This document shows positions 25,769-35,102 of a DNA stretch of 64,000 bases, piece after piece. Below the pieces are notes generated by a model. That model did no database searches, was not told where the DNA came from, and saw nothing but the letters and a program-made list of their open reading frames with translations. The DNA comes from Kumtagia sp963839725 (GTDB taxonomy: Bacteria > Pseudomonadota > Alphaproteobacteria > Rhizobiales > Rhizobiaceae): NCBI GenBank assembly GCA_963839725.1, contig CAWIWT010000001.1, positions 124,001 through 188,000 on the forward strand, in the 5' to 3' direction. The translations under genes and the position numbers were made by a program. Numbering within the stretch: position 1 is the first letter of the stretch; every line of letters starts with the position of its first letter.

Positions 25769-27073
25769 CTACACCCTCACCAGATGCTCCACCCGCGCTT
25801 CATCGCCGAACACCCTTATGTACCGGTCGATTTCCGCGCGATCGCCTGTGGCTTTGGCAGGATTGTCCGACAGTTTCACCGCTGGCCGGCCATTGGCTTT
25901 CGTCACCTTGCAGACCAGCGAAATGGCGTTGAGCCCATTCGTCTCTACTGGCGCGCAATCCTCGAAATCATTGGTGAGGTTCGTGCCCCAACCGAACGTC
26001 ATTCGTACTTTGCCGGCAAAGTGCCGATACGTTTCCTCGATTGCATCGACGTCGAGCCCGTCGGAGAAGATCAGCAGCCGATTCTTCGGATCAACACCCT
26101 TCTTGCGCCACCACGCCATGATGCGCTCGCCGCCTTCGATTGGTGGGGCGCTGTCGGGGCGGAAGCCGGTCCAATCCGCAACCCAGTCCGGGGCATCGCG
26201 CAGGAACGACGCCGTCCCGAAGGTGTCCGGCAGGACGATCAGGAGATTGCCGCCATAGTAGCGCTGCCAGTCCTGCAGCACGCGATAGGGCGAGCGCAAC
26301 AACTCCTCGTCGCTTTCGGCCAGTGCGGCAAATACCATGGGCAGTTCATGCGCGTTGGTGCCGAGCGCTTCGAGATCGGTGTCCATCGCAAGCAGCACGT
26401 TGGAGGTGCCGGTGAAGGCGTCGCCGATGCCTTCCTTCAGCGCTTCCACGCACCAGCGCTGCCACAGAAAACTGTGGCGGCGGCGCGTGCCGAAGTCCGA
26501 GACGCGGAGATTGGGCAGCTTGCGCAGGCGCTCGGTCTTGTCCCACATCTTTGCCTTGGCACGCGCATAAAGCACGTCGAGCTCGAATGGTCCGAAATCG
26601 CGCATGGCCGCGCGGGAGCGCAATTCGTTGATGATCGCCAGCGCCGGGATTTCCCACATCGAGGTATACATCCACGGCCCGTGGAACTCCAATTCGTACT
26701 GACCGCCGCGCCTTTCCAGTGTGTATTCAGGCAGGCGAAAGTTTTCCAGCCAGGCGAGGAACTCAGGTTCGAAGATCTGCTTGCGGCCATAAAACGTGTT
26801 GCCGCCCAACCAGATCATCTCCTTTTTGCCGAAACGCAGTGTGCGCGCATGGTCCAGTTGTTCGCGCAATTCGCCCTCGTCGATATCCTCGGCAAGGCGA
26901 ACGGTTGTCGTGCGGTTGATCAGCGAAAAAGTGGCATCGACCTTGGGATACATGCCCCAGATCATCTGCAGCATCAGGAGTTTGTAGAAGTCCGTGTCGA
27001 GCAGGCTGCGAACGATGGGGTCCAGCTTCCAGGCATGGTTGTAGACGCGCCGCGCAATGTCTGTCTTGGCCAT
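25769..27073 (-). CDS. pncB: Nicotinate phosphoribosyltransferase PncB
   Basis: Joins nicotinate to PRPP to make nicotinate mononucleotide, using ATP. The 434-residue protein starts MAKTDIARRVYNHAWKLDPI (ATG 27073 with GAGGGG upstream), includes DTDFYKLLMLQ, RVSDFGTRRRHSFLWQ with the phosphoribosyl region, GTSNVLLAMD, the conserved HELPMVFAAL, and SDGLDVDAIEETYRHF with GWGTNLTND. It is first in the minus-strand pncB-membrane protein-pncA series. Confidence 0.96.
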   Translation of the reverse strand: MAKTDIARRVYNHAWKLDPIVRSLLDTDFYKLLMLQMIWGMYPKVDATFSLINRTTTVRLAEDIDEGELREQLDHARTLRFGKKEMIWLGGNTFYGRKQIFEPEFLAWLENFRLPEYTLERRGGQYELEFHGPWMYTSMWEIPALAIINELRSRAAMRDFGPFELDVLYARAKAKMWDKTERLRKLPNLRVSDFGTRRRHSFLWQRWCVEALKEGIGDAFTGTSNVLLAMDTDLEALGTNAHELPMVFAALAESDEELLRSPYRVLQDWQRYYGGNLLIVLPDTFGTASFLRDAPDWVADWTGFRPDSAPPIEGGERIMAWWRKKGVDPKNRLLIFSDGLDVDAIEETYRHFAGKVRMTFGWGTNLTNDFEDCAPVETNGLNAISLVCKVTKANGRPAVKLSDNPAKATGDRAEIDRYIRVFGDEARVEHLVRV

Positions 27074-27273
27074 GAGCCCCTCGGGATCTAACTCGCGAAA
27101 AGCGCCTATAGCATTGAAATCGCGGTGATGCTTCAGGATAAAGTTGGTCCTGAGGCGTGGCGCATACACAGGACGGCCCTCGAAGTCCGGTTTGATCTCC
27201 GTCGAAGCAATTGGCTTTCAAGGTGCTGGTGTGATAAATTCATACTTCTGGAATGACAATCGGAGCCGCAGCC

Positions 27274-27555
27274 ATGTCGAATGTAGAAAAGCGCACCGTA
27301 AGTCTGCCGTCGGAGCATGCAGCCTACATTGATGGGCTTGTTGCTTCTGGCTTGTATGGTTCGGCCAGTGAGGTCGTGCGCGCCGGCCTGCGAGCCTTGC
27401 AGGAACGCGACGCCGCCATTGAAAAGTGGCTGCGTGACGAGGTGGCGCCTGTCTACGATGAGATGCAGTCCAACTCGGAGCGCGGATTGTCACCCAAGGT
27501 GGTGTTTGACGAAATAAGAAGCCGCCATGCAGCCAGACTGAAGGGGCGCGAGTGA
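27274..27555 (+). CDS. parD: ParD-family antitoxin
   Basis: The 93-residue protein MSNVEKRTVSLPSEHAAYID... with GLYGSASEVVRAGLRALQERD is a standard ParD: ribbon-helix-helix N-terminus and helical C-terminus ending near KGRE. ATG 27274 is chosen; the ATG at 27253 is in the promoter region. TTGGCT (27208 region) and GATAAA (27233 region) could be the promoter. The stop overlaps the toxin GTG. Confidence 0.88.
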   Translation: MSNVEKRTVSLPSEHAAYIDGLVASGLYGSASEVVRAGLRALQERDAAIEKWLRDEVAPVYDEMQSNSERGLSPKVVFDEIRSRHAARLKGRE

Positions 27556-27854
27556 GACAGCGCGCGGTTGTTTTTTCGCCCGAGGCCAGGAATGATCTTG
27601 TTACACTCTATGATTGGATAGCCGATGCGGCGAGCCCGCAGATCGCTCTGAATTATATCGAACGGCTGGAAAACTATTGCATGGGCCTGTCGCATGCTTC
27701 GGAGCGCGGCCAGCGGCGCGACGACGTTCGCCGGAATCTGCGTATCGTCGGATTTGAACGCCGCGCTACGATCGCCTTCAGCGTGACAGCCGAACAAGTA
27801 ACCGTTCTTCGGGTGTACTATGCCGGCCGAAACTGGACTGATAAGCTAGAATAG
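27552..27854 (+). CDS. parE: ParE-family toxin
   Basis: The 100-residue product starts MRQRAVVFSPEARNDLVTLYDWIADAAS and contains RNLRIVGFERRATIAFSV and VTVLRVYYAGRNW, which is the ParE pattern, a gyrase poison when free. GTG 27552 overlaps the antitoxin stop by four bases. It sits between NAD salvage genes and a MATE exporter and is unlike the first toxin pair at 19.3 kb. Confidence 0.9.
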   Translation: MRQRAVVFSPEARNDLVTLYDWIADAASPQIALNYIERLENYCMGLSHASERGQRRDDVRRNLRIVGFERRATIAFSVTAEQVTVLRVYYAGRNWTDKLE

Positions 27855-28018
27855 TCGCGGCTGAACGTCTGACTGGATCAATCATTCCCGCGTCCCGCGC
27901 CTTGTCTTTGCCGCAAGTTTCAGTCAAAAGCCACACTCGTTGCGAATATCCCGCTGATTGCGGGCAAAACTGCGCGGCTTGAAGCAAAACCGCTTCGCCG
28001 GCACCAGAAAGACAAGAC

Positions 28019-29428
28019 ATGACTGCGATCGAGGCCGGTGTGCGAGCGCCGGGAAATGCATGGCGTTCTGAAATACTGGCGATGCTGTCGCTGGGATGGC
28101 CTATGATATTGACCAATCTTGGCCAGATCGCGATGCAGGCGACCGACGTGATGCTCATGGGGCGTCTCGGACCGAATGCGCTGGCCGCCGGCGGGCTCGG
28201 TTCCAATCTCTATTTCGCTCCGATGATTTTCGGCCTTGGCCTGATGCTTGCCACCTCGCCGATGATGGCGACGGAGCTTGGCCGCAAGCGTCACTCTGTG
28301 CGCGACCTGCGCCGCACCGTTCGTCAGGGTCTGTGGCTGGCGATACTCGTTTGCATCCCCATCTGGCTGTTCCTCTGGCAGGCGGAAACCGTGCTGTTGT
28401 GGATGGGACAGGACCCAGAGCTCGCGCGGCAGGCCGGCGTATATGTACGCTGGCTGCAATGGGCGGCCTTGCCCTTCTACGGCTACATCGTCCTGCGATC
28501 GTTCATCTCGGCACTGGAGCGGCCGGGCTGGGCGCTGGCCGTGGTGTTTGCTGCGGTAGCGCTGAACGTGCTGCTCGCCTGGTGCTTCATGTTCGGCCGT
28601 GTCGGTTTCCCGGCAATGGGCATCGCCGGCGCCGGCCTGGCGACGACGCTGGCAAGCGTGTTCATGTTCGCCAGCCTGGCGGTGATCATCTCGCTGGAAC
28701 GGAAGTTCCGCCGCTATCGTCTGTTCGGACGGTTCTGGCGAGCCGACTGGCCGCGCTTTGCCGCGCTGCTGAAGCTCGGCCTGCCGATTGCAGGCATCCT
28801 TGCCTTCGAGGTCACCATCTTCAACGCTGCCGCGATGCTGATGGGGTGGATCGGTGCGAACTCGCTTGCCGCCCATATGATCGCGCTGCAGATCGCCGCA
28901 ATATCCTTCATGGTGCCGCTTGGCTTGAATCAGGCCGTGACGGTGCGCGTCGGCCTGGCGTTCGGTGCGCGCGATCAGGAAGGCATCAGCCGCGCCGGCT
29001 GGACGGCCTACGCAATGGGCGTCGGCTTCATGGCGATGATGGCGCTGCTGATGATCGTAGCGCCAAGGCTGCTGATTAGCGCGTTCATCGACGTCAACGA
29101 TCCGGTCAACGCCGAAGTCGTGTCGCTCGCGGTTGCATTCCTGGCGTTTGCTGCGTTGTTTCAGATTGCCGATGGCGCGCAGGCGGTTGGGTCCGGCATG
29201 TTGCGCGGCCTGCATGACACCACCGTGCCGATGGTCTATGCCGGCATAGGCTACTGGGGTGTCGGTCTGCCGCTGGGCGCGGTGCTCGCCTTCTGGTTCG
29301 GTCTGAAGGGCAACGGCATCTGGATAGGCCTTTCGGCTGGACTCGCCATTGTGGCGGTCCTGTTGCTGTGGCGCTGGCTGCGTCGCGGGCAGCTTGGCCT
29401 CACAGACGAGCGCCGGGCGTTCGATTAA
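28019..29428 (+). CDS. MATE-family multidrug/metabolite exporter
   Basis: Twelve-segment inner-membrane antiporter of 469 residues, NorM-like. Two homologous halves are visible, each starting with an SLGWPMILTNLGQIAMQATDVMLMG / KLGLPIAGILAFEVTIFNAAAMLMG pattern. GLNQAVTVRVGLAFGARD lies in the second half. MATE proteins use sodium or proton gradients to expel cationic drugs or metabolites. ATG 28019; a repeat-filled gap follows. Confidence 0.92.
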   Translation: MTAIEAGVRAPGNAWRSEILAMLSLGWPMILTNLGQIAMQATDVMLMGRLGPNALAAGGLGSNLYFAPMIFGLGLMLATSPMMATELGRKRHSVRDLRRTVRQGLWLAILVCIPIWLFLWQAETVLLWMGQDPELARQAGVYVRWLQWAALPFYGYIVLRSFISALERPGWALAVVFAAVALNVLLAWCFMFGRVGFPAMGIAGAGLATTLASVFMFASLAVIISLERKFRRYRLFGRFWRADWPRFAALLKLGLPIAGILAFEVTIFNAAAMLMGWIGANSLAAHMIALQIAAISFMVPLGLNQAVTVRVGLAFGARDQEGISRAGWTAYAMGVGFMAMMALLMIVAPRLLISAFIDVNDPVNAEVVSLAVAFLAFAALFQIADGAQAVGSGMLRGLHDTTVPMVYAGIGYWGVGLPLGAVLAFWFGLKGNGIWIGLSAGLAIVAVLLLWRWLRRGQLGLTDERRAFD

Positions 29429-29494
29429 AACCTCCCGCCTTCCCACAAAGCGGCAAGGTTTTCGCATATTGAGATTACGGGCTCTGCTGTGCGC

Positions 29495-29655
29495 TCGATA
29501 CCCCCCACCGCTAGCCCTTCCCCTCAAGGGGGAGAGGGATTCTTGCGGCCTCAACGCCTCGAAAGCCGTTGAAGGTTAGTGCCAGCGGAGAAGAGCGAAG
29601 TCCCCCTCCCCCTTGAGGGGAAGGGTTAGGGGTGGGGTTAGGGGTGGGGGTGCGA
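29495..29655. repeat. Palindromic repeats before the molybdenum hydroxylase operon
   Basis: CCCTTCCCCTCAAGGGGGAG (29513-29532) and CCCCTCCCCCTTGAGGGGAA (29602-29621) are related hairpins; the latter is followed by the tandem GGGGTTAGGGGTGGGGTTAGGGGTGGG. No gene is present in the 340-base gap. Confidence 0.75.
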
Positions 29656-29717
29656 TGGCCTGCCAAAGAGGGGAGGCGGGATCATCTGCTTTGACAATCA
29701 CCCGCCGCCTGATATCA

Positions 29718-29730
29718 TTTGCATACGAAT
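29718..29730. promoter_or_regulatory. Candidate operator TTTGCATACGAAT
   Basis: An imperfect dyad (CATTTGCATACGAATG at 29716-29731) lies 39 bases before the GTG start of the hydroxylase operon. It matches TTTGTATACTAAT before hyuA (42402-42414) at 11 of 13 positions. GntR- and MarR-type regulators bind dyads of this kind; the MarR gene at the operon end is one candidate. Confidence 0.45.
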
Positions 29731-29767
29731 GAATTTCGCCCGGCTCCGGCAGCCGGAAAGGCATTTC

Positions 29768-30634
29768 GTGATCCGCTACGCGAAACCCAAAACCGCTGAT
29801 GAAGCGCTTGGCCTTCTGAAGGAAGACCGCTGGCGGGTCTTGGCGGGCGGCACGGATTTCTACCCCGCTCAAGGTACGCGGCCGTTTCGCGACAATGTCC
29901 TGGACATCAACGGCCTGGCGGAATTTCGCGGCATTGCGGAAACCTCCGATCATTGGGTGTTCGGTGCCCGCACCACCTGGACCGACGTCGCGCGGAAGAG
30001 CTTGCCGCCGGCCTTCGATGCGTTGAAACAGGCAGCCCGCGAGGTTGGCTCCGTGCAGATCCAGAATGTCGGTACTATCGCCGGCAATCTATGCAACGCC
30101 TCGCCCGCCGCCGATGGCGTCCCGCCGCTGATGATGCTCGACGCCGAGGTCGAACTGCGCACGTCCGAGGCAGCGCGGCATTTAGCCTTAAGCGACTTCA
30201 TTTTGGGCAGTCGCAAAACTGCGCTTCGATCCGAAGAGATGGTAACGGCGATCCGCGTACCGAAGCGTTCGGTGGCGGGCGCATCGGCCTTCCTGAAGCT
30301 CGGTGCGCGGCGATATCTGGTGATTTCGATCGCCATGGTGGCGGCGAGGGTCGAGCTTGATGACGGTGGCGCAATCAATCGGGCTGCTGTGGCGGTCGGG
30401 TCCTGCTCGGCGGTGGCTCACCGGCTGGCCGGACTTGAGGCCGGCCTGGTTGGCATGCAGCGCGGCGCCGAACTGGACGAAGCGCTCCGCAGCGCGGATC
30501 TCAGTGAATTGGCGCCGATCGACGATGTGCGCGGCTCGGGCGAATATCGGCTGGAGGCGGCACGCGAACTGATTGCCCGGGCCGTCATCTCCGCGCTGGG
30601 ACCGGCGCCCGTCGGTGAGAGGGCGGCGGCATGA
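29768..30634 (+). CDS. Molybdenum hydroxylase FAD-binding subunit (CoxM/XdhB type)
   Basis: Medium subunit that carries FAD and passes electrons from the 2Fe-2S clusters to an acceptor. The product has the FAD_binding_5 motifs VLAGGTDFYPAQG and VQNVGTIAGNLCNASPAADG (usually TIGGNI..SP.GD in the family) and the CO_deh_flav_C domain. I prefer GTG 29768 (MIRYAKPKTADEAL), with GGAAAGG six bases upstream; ATG 29729 has no site. About 288 residues, as usual. The stop overlaps the next ATG (ATGA). Confidence 0.9.
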   Translation: MIRYAKPKTADEALGLLKEDRWRVLAGGTDFYPAQGTRPFRDNVLDINGLAEFRGIAETSDHWVFGARTTWTDVARKSLPPAFDALKQAAREVGSVQIQNVGTIAGNLCNASPAADGVPPLMMLDAEVELRTSEAARHLALSDFILGSRKTALRSEEMVTAIRVPKRSVAGASAFLKLGARRYLVISIAMVAARVELDDGGAINRAAVAVGSCSAVAHRLAGLEAGLVGMQRGAELDEALRSADLSELAPIDDVRGSGEYRLEAARELIARAVISALGPAPVGERAAA

Positions 30635-33579
30635 GCACACAGAGCGTTCCTTTCGCCTTCGAGGTCAATGGCCGCGCTTGCAGCGTTTCCGCGCAACCCT
30701 TGCAGCGCCTGTCCTCGGTGCTTCGCGACGAACTCAGGCTGACAGGCACGAAAGTTGGTTGCGACGCCGGCGATTGCGGCGCCTGCACGGTCATTCTCGA
30801 CGGCGAGGCAGTCTGCTCATGCCTGGTGCCGGCCGCCGCCCTGGAAGGCGCAAGCATTCGCACGGTGGAAGGGTTGGCGAATGGCAGGCTCTCTGCCCTG
30901 CAGGCGTCGTTCCTGGCGCATGGCGCCGCCCAATGCGGCATCTGCACGCCGGGGCTGCTTGTGGCCGCTACAGCGCTTCTGGAGCGCAATGCGGCGCCGA
31001 GCGAGGAGGAGGTAAAGGACGCGCTCGGCGGCATCCTCTGCCGATGCACTGGCTATCGCAAGATAATCGCGGCGGTGATGGATGTGGGGTCGGCGCCGGA
31101 CGGCTTTGATATCTACCCCGCCGCTCACCCTTACCCTCCCCCCGTGAAAGACGGGGAGAGGGGGGCATCAACGTTGGCGTCCCTCTCTCCCCGTCTTTCA
31201 CGGGGTGAGGGTGAGGGGCAGCACCACGTTTCCGGCTGTGGAGGATCAGGTGTTGATGCCAGGACGATCGGAACTGGCCGTGCCGTCGGCTCGTCACCCA
31301 TCCGCCTCGATGGCATTCCGAAAGTCACAGGTGCCGAAGCCTACGGTGCGGACAGTTTCCCGGCGGATGCGCTTTCCGTTCTGGTCGTGCGCTCGCCGCA
31401 CCATCACGCGCGCTTCAGCTTCGGCGATCTCGATGGCTTCGTGAAAAACCATCCGGGTGTCGTTGCCGTGTTTACCGCGCGTGACATTCCCGGCCATAAC
31501 GTTTTCGGTGTCATCCCGCCCTTTGCCGATCAACCGGCGCTGGCCGAAAGCCCCGCGCGGTTCCGTGGCGAGGCCGTGGCGCTGATTGCCGGCGAGTGCG
31601 CGGCGATCGCCGATCTCGACGTGGGCGAATTTCCCGTCACCTGGGAGCCGCAGCCGCATGCGCTGCAGCCTTGCGACGCGCGGGTGGACGGCGTGCATCT
31701 CCTGCATGCGCACCGCGATGGAAACATCCTGACCACCGGCTTTGTCGAACGCGGAGACCCGGAAACAGCAATTTCCACTGCGGCCGCTACCGTCTCGGGG
31801 GCCATCGAAACCTCCTATGTCGAGCATGCCTATATCGAACCCGAGGCCGGCTTTGCCTTTATGGATGGCGATACGCTGGTCGTCACCGCCTGCACCCAGG
31901 CGCCGCATATGGACCTCGAAGACACGGCGAAGGTGCTCGGTCTGCCGCTGGACAAGGTGCGCATCGTGCCCGCCGCAACCGGCGGCGGCTTTGGCTCCAA
32001 GATCGATGTTTCCATCCAGCCGCTTGTCGGGCTGGTTGTGCTGAAAACCGGGCGCCCTGCTTCGATCGCCTACAGCCGCAGCGAATCCATGATGTCGACC
32101 ACCAAACGTCATCCTGCTTCGATGACTGCGACGGTCAGCGCGAGTAAGGATGGTTTCGTTACCGGAATGATTTTTGAGGGTGATTTCAACACTGGTGCCT
32201 ATGCGAGTTTCGGTCCGACGGTGGCAAACCGAGTGCCGGTTCACGCATCCGGCCCATATCTGACGCCGAACTATCGCGCCACCGGCCGTGCCGTCCACAC
32301 CAATGGGCCGGTTTCCGGCGCCTTTCGCGGCTTCGGCGTGCCGCAGGCGACGGTGATGCAGGAAACGCTTTACGACGAACTCGCCGGCAAGCTTGGCATC
32401 GATCGGCTGGAGTTTCGCCTGATCAATACGCTTCGTAACGGGTCCGAAACGGTCACGGGTCAGCGGCTGGAAAGCGGCGTCGGCATTGGCGAATGCCTTA
32501 CCGCTCTGAAGCCCCATTGGCAGCGCGCCCTTGCCGAGACCGAGTTGTTCAATGCGGCGAACGGCGCGGTCAAGCGCGGTGTCGGCGTCGCCTCCTGCTG
32601 GTATGGCTGCGGCAACACCTCGCTGCCCAATCCATCCACCATCAAGGCCGGCATCGCGCGCGATGGAAGCGCGATGCTGCACCAGGGTGCGGTCGACATC
32701 GGCCAGGGCTCGAACACGGTAATTACCCAGATTTTTGCCGACGCGCTCGGGCTGCCGCTCAGCGACATCCGGCTGGTCGGCGCCGACACGTCCGTGACGC
32801 CCGATGCAGGCAAGACGTCCGCCTCGCGCCAGACCTTCGTCTCGGGCAAGGCGGCGGAGAAAGCCGGCCGCAGCCTGCGCGAACAGATCCTGCGCTTTGC
32901 CAACGTCTCGCCTCATGCAACCATCGCGCTCGATGCCGGGGTGTTGGTGGTACGCGAAGGCGAAGCCTCCCGCCGCCTCGAACTGGCCAGTCTTGCGGTG
33001 GATGCGAACGGCTATGTTTTCTCAGCGACCGAGACCTACGACCCGCCAACCCTGCCGCTCGACGCTAAGGGCCAGGGCAAGCCCTACGCCCAATACGGCT
33101 GGGGAGCGCAAATGGTCGAACTCGAGGTGGACATCAAGCTCGGCACGGTTCGGCTGATCAAGATCACGGCGGCCCATGATGTCGGCAAGGCAATCAATCC
33201 GCTGATGGTCGAAGGCCAGATCGAGGGCGGCATCGCCCAAGGCATCGGCATGGCGCTGATGGAAGAGTACATTCCCGGCCGCACCGAGAACTTGCACGAC
33301 TACCTTATCCCGACCTTCGGAGATGTGCCGCCGATCGAATCCATTCTGATTGAAATTCCGGATCCGGAAGGACCCTTTGGTGCCAAGGGTTTGGGCGAAC
33401 ATGTGGTGATCCCGACCGCGCCTGCGATCCTTAACGCGATCCGCCATGCGACGGGCGTGCTGGTGACGAAGATTCCCGCCACGCCGAGCCGCATCCGCGC
33501 TGCGATCAGAGAGGTGGGAGGAAGGGTTATGAGCATGGTTGTGGAGCCGAGCCTCATGCAAATGGGACAGCGCCCATGA
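30631..33579 (+). CDS. Fused 2Fe-2S and molybdopterin subunit of a xanthine-dehydrogenase-family hydroxylase
   Basis: One 982-residue chain combines the small and large subunits. Cysteines 44, 49, 52, 64 bind the plant-type 2Fe-2S cluster and 102, 105, 137, 139 (QCGICTPG, CRCTGY) the second. Residues about 166-198 are encoded by a palindromic repeat. The molybdopterin part shows ATGGGFGSK, GAFRGFGVPQ and the active-site GAKGLGE glutamate near the C-terminus. Such enzymes hydroxylate N-heterocycles, purines or aldehydes with water; no XdhC or MobA homologue is nearby. The next reductase gene suggests an N-heteroaromatic substrate such as nicotinate. Start overlaps the FAD subunit. Confidence 0.9.
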   Translation: MSTQSVPFAFEVNGRACSVSAQPLQRLSSVLRDELRLTGTKVGCDAGDCGACTVILDGEAVCSCLVPAAALEGASIRTVEGLANGRLSALQASFLAHGAAQCGICTPGLLVAATALLERNAAPSEEEVKDALGGILCRCTGYRKIIAAVMDVGSAPDGFDIYPAAHPYPPPVKDGERGASTLASLSPRLSRGEGEGQHHVSGCGGSGVDARTIGTGRAVGSSPIRLDGIPKVTGAEAYGADSFPADALSVLVVRSPHHHARFSFGDLDGFVKNHPGVVAVFTARDIPGHNVFGVIPPFADQPALAESPARFRGEAVALIAGECAAIADLDVGEFPVTWEPQPHALQPCDARVDGVHLLHAHRDGNILTTGFVERGDPETAISTAAATVSGAIETSYVEHAYIEPEAGFAFMDGDTLVVTACTQAPHMDLEDTAKVLGLPLDKVRIVPAATGGGFGSKIDVSIQPLVGLVVLKTGRPASIAYSRSESMMSTTKRHPASMTATVSASKDGFVTGMIFEGDFNTGAYASFGPTVANRVPVHASGPYLTPNYRATGRAVHTNGPVSGAFRGFGVPQATVMQETLYDELAGKLGIDRLEFRLINTLRNGSETVTGQRLESGVGIGECLTALKPHWQRALAETELFNAANGAVKRGVGVASCWYGCGNTSLPNPSTIKAGIARDGSAMLHQGAVDIGQGSNTVITQIFADALGLPLSDIRLVGADTSVTPDAGKTSASRQTFVSGKAAEKAGRSLREQILRFANVSPHATIALDAGVLVVREGEASRRLELASLAVDANGYVFSATETYDPPTLPLDAKGQGKPYAQYGWGAQMVELEVDIKLGTVRLIKITAAHDVGKAINPLMVEGQIEGGIAQGIGMALMEEYIPGRTENLHDYLIPTFGDVPPIESILIEIPDPEGPFGAKGLGEHVVIPTAPAILNAIRHATGVLVTKIPATPSRIRAAIREVGGRVMSMVVEPSLMQMGQRP
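31126..31222. repeat. Palindromic repeat read in frame between two enzyme domains
   Basis: Arms at about 31130-31165 and 31180-31217 are near reverse complements around CCCCGTGAAAGACGGGGAGA and TCTCCCCGTCTTTCACGGGG. All of it stays open in the hydroxylase frame and codes for PYPPPVKDGERGAS and following residues. A relative with the same ends lies at 61965-62085, outside genes. Confidence 0.88.
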
Positions 33580-35102
33580 GCGAGCTTTCAGAACGCTTCG
33601 AGATACACGATCCCGGCGAAAAGCAAGTGGCCGAGAAGATCCGCTGCGATGCCTGTCCGGTCATGTGCTACATCGCCGACGGCCGCACCGGCGCCTGCGA
33701 CCGCTACGGCAATCAGGGCGGCAAGATCGTGCGCTGCGATCCGCTTACAATTCTGGAGCACGCCGCCGACAGCGGCGCGCCGATGGTGCCGTTCGGCGCC
33801 GAGCGCGACGCCTGGCAGGGCGAACTGGTCAATACGGATCGGCGATTTGTCAGCGCGATCGGCGCCGGCACAACCTATCCGGACTACAAGCCCGCGCCCT
33901 TCATCGTCAGCCAGGAGGTCGAGGGCGTCGATCTGGTAACGGTCGTCACCGAGGGCATTTTCTCCTATTGCGGCGTCAAGATAAAGATCGACACTGACCG
34001 GCATCTCGGTGCCGAAACGGCTATGGTCCGTGCGGCAGGGGAGGCGGTCGGCCATGTCACAACAGGCGAATATGGCTCGCAGATGCTGTCGCTTGGCGGT
34101 GTGCATCACCTGACCGGCGGTTCGAAGTCCGAAGGCCGGGTGACCTGCGAAACCATGCTGAACCTGTGCAACCGCCAGCCGGTCGAACTCACCATCGATG
34201 ACGGCGCGACGGTGATCGTGGAGGCGGGCAAGGCGCCGGTGATCGACGGTAAGACGGAGTACCGCATGCGCGTCGGCTGCGGCTCGGCCGCCATTGGTAT
34301 GTTCGCCACGCAATGGCGCGGTCTGGTCGATGAGGTGGTGGTGGTGGACGACCACATCACCGGGGTCGTCTCCGAGCATCAGGCCGGCAAGGTATTGGGT
34401 TGGGAGGACACCGGCATCAAGATTCTTGGCCGCCGTTCGACCCCCGGCCGCTACTTCAAGGTCTCAGAGCCGGGCCTTGGCTGGGGCGGCACGACGATCT
34501 CCGACCCGCTATCGATCCTGGGCGACTGGAATGCCAAGAAGGGCGCGCGTCCCGGCCTGTCGCTGCTGATGGTCTCGACCACCGGCGAACAGTTCGCCTA
34601 TTTCGAACTGGATGAGGATCTGAAGCCGGTCGAAAGGCCGTTTCCGGATCGGCTGCAGAAATCGGTCGGGCTGATCGAGGATAATTGCGAGCCGGCGCTC
34701 TGTACCGTGCTGTTCGTCGGCGGCGCGGGCGGCTCGCTGCGTGCCGGCGTCACCGAAAATCCGGTTAACCTGACGCGGTCGGTCCAGGGCCTGAAAACCT
34801 ATGTGACGGTCGGCGGAGCGCCGGTTTATGTTTGGCCGGGCGGTGGCATCACGCTGATGGTCGATGTCATGCGGGTACCGGAGGGCGCCTTTGGCTATGT
34901 GCCGACGCCGGCGCTGGTCGCGCCGATCGAGTTTACCTTGCGCCGCGACGATTATGTCCGGCTCGGCGGCTATGAAGCGGAAATCCGGACTGTCGAGGAC
35001 GTTTTGGCCAAGGGCGGCGAGTATTTCAACGGCCGCCGGGCTGCAATCGCGCCACGCGCCAACCCGTGGCCGCCGTTGCAGCAGCTTCATAGGTCCGTCT
35101 GA
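33576..35102 (+). CDS. 6-Hydroxynicotinate reductase-like iron-sulfur flavoprotein
   Basis: The 508-residue protein resembles Hnr, which in Eubacterium barkeri reduces 6-hydroxynicotinate to 6-oxo-tetrahydronicotinate with reduced ferredoxin. Near the N-terminus Cys24, Cys27, Cys31 and Cys41 (CDACPVMC and GRTGAC) form a likely 4Fe-4S site. Glycine-rich blocks GIFSYCGVKIKIDTD, SLGGVHHLTGG and GGGITLMVDVMRVP follow. DDGAT at residues 208-212 partly resembles the motif flavinylated by ApbE. ATG 33576 overlaps the hydroxylase stop. Substrate is inferred from family and neighbours; similar proteins are annotated under this name in many Rhizobiales. Confidence 0.75.
   Translation: MSELSERFEIHDPGEKQVAEKIRCDACPVMCYIADGRTGACDRYGNQGGKIVRCDPLTILEHAADSGAPMVPFGAERDAWQGELVNTDRRFVSAIGAGTTYPDYKPAPFIVSQEVEGVDLVTVVTEGIFSYCGVKIKIDTDRHLGAETAMVRAAGEAVGHVTTGEYGSQMLSLGGVHHLTGGSKSEGRVTCETMLNLCNRQPVELTIDDGATVIVEAGKAPVIDGKTEYRMRVGCGSAAIGMFATQWRGLVDEVVVVDDHITGVVSEHQAGKVLGWEDTGIKILGRRSTPGRYFKVSEPGLGWGGTTISDPLSILGDWNAKKGARPGLSLLMVSTTGEQFAYFELDEDLKPVERPFPDRLQKSVGLIEDNCEPALCTVLFVGGAGGSLRAGVTENPVNLTRSVQGLKTYVTVGGAPVYVWPGGGITLMVDVMRVPEGAFGYVPTPALVAPIEFTLRRDDYVRLGGYEAEIRTVEDVLAKGGEYFNGRRAAIAPRANPWPPLQQLHRSV

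Noticed and set aside
27920..29554. Open frame of 544 codons opposite the MATE gene
   Set aside because: Antisense shadow of a well-supported MATE exporter; composition is low-complexity and no domain is visible.
31294..32916. Open frame of 540 codons opposite the molybdenum hydroxylase
   Set aside because: Shadow frame; the plus-strand protein has all family motifs.
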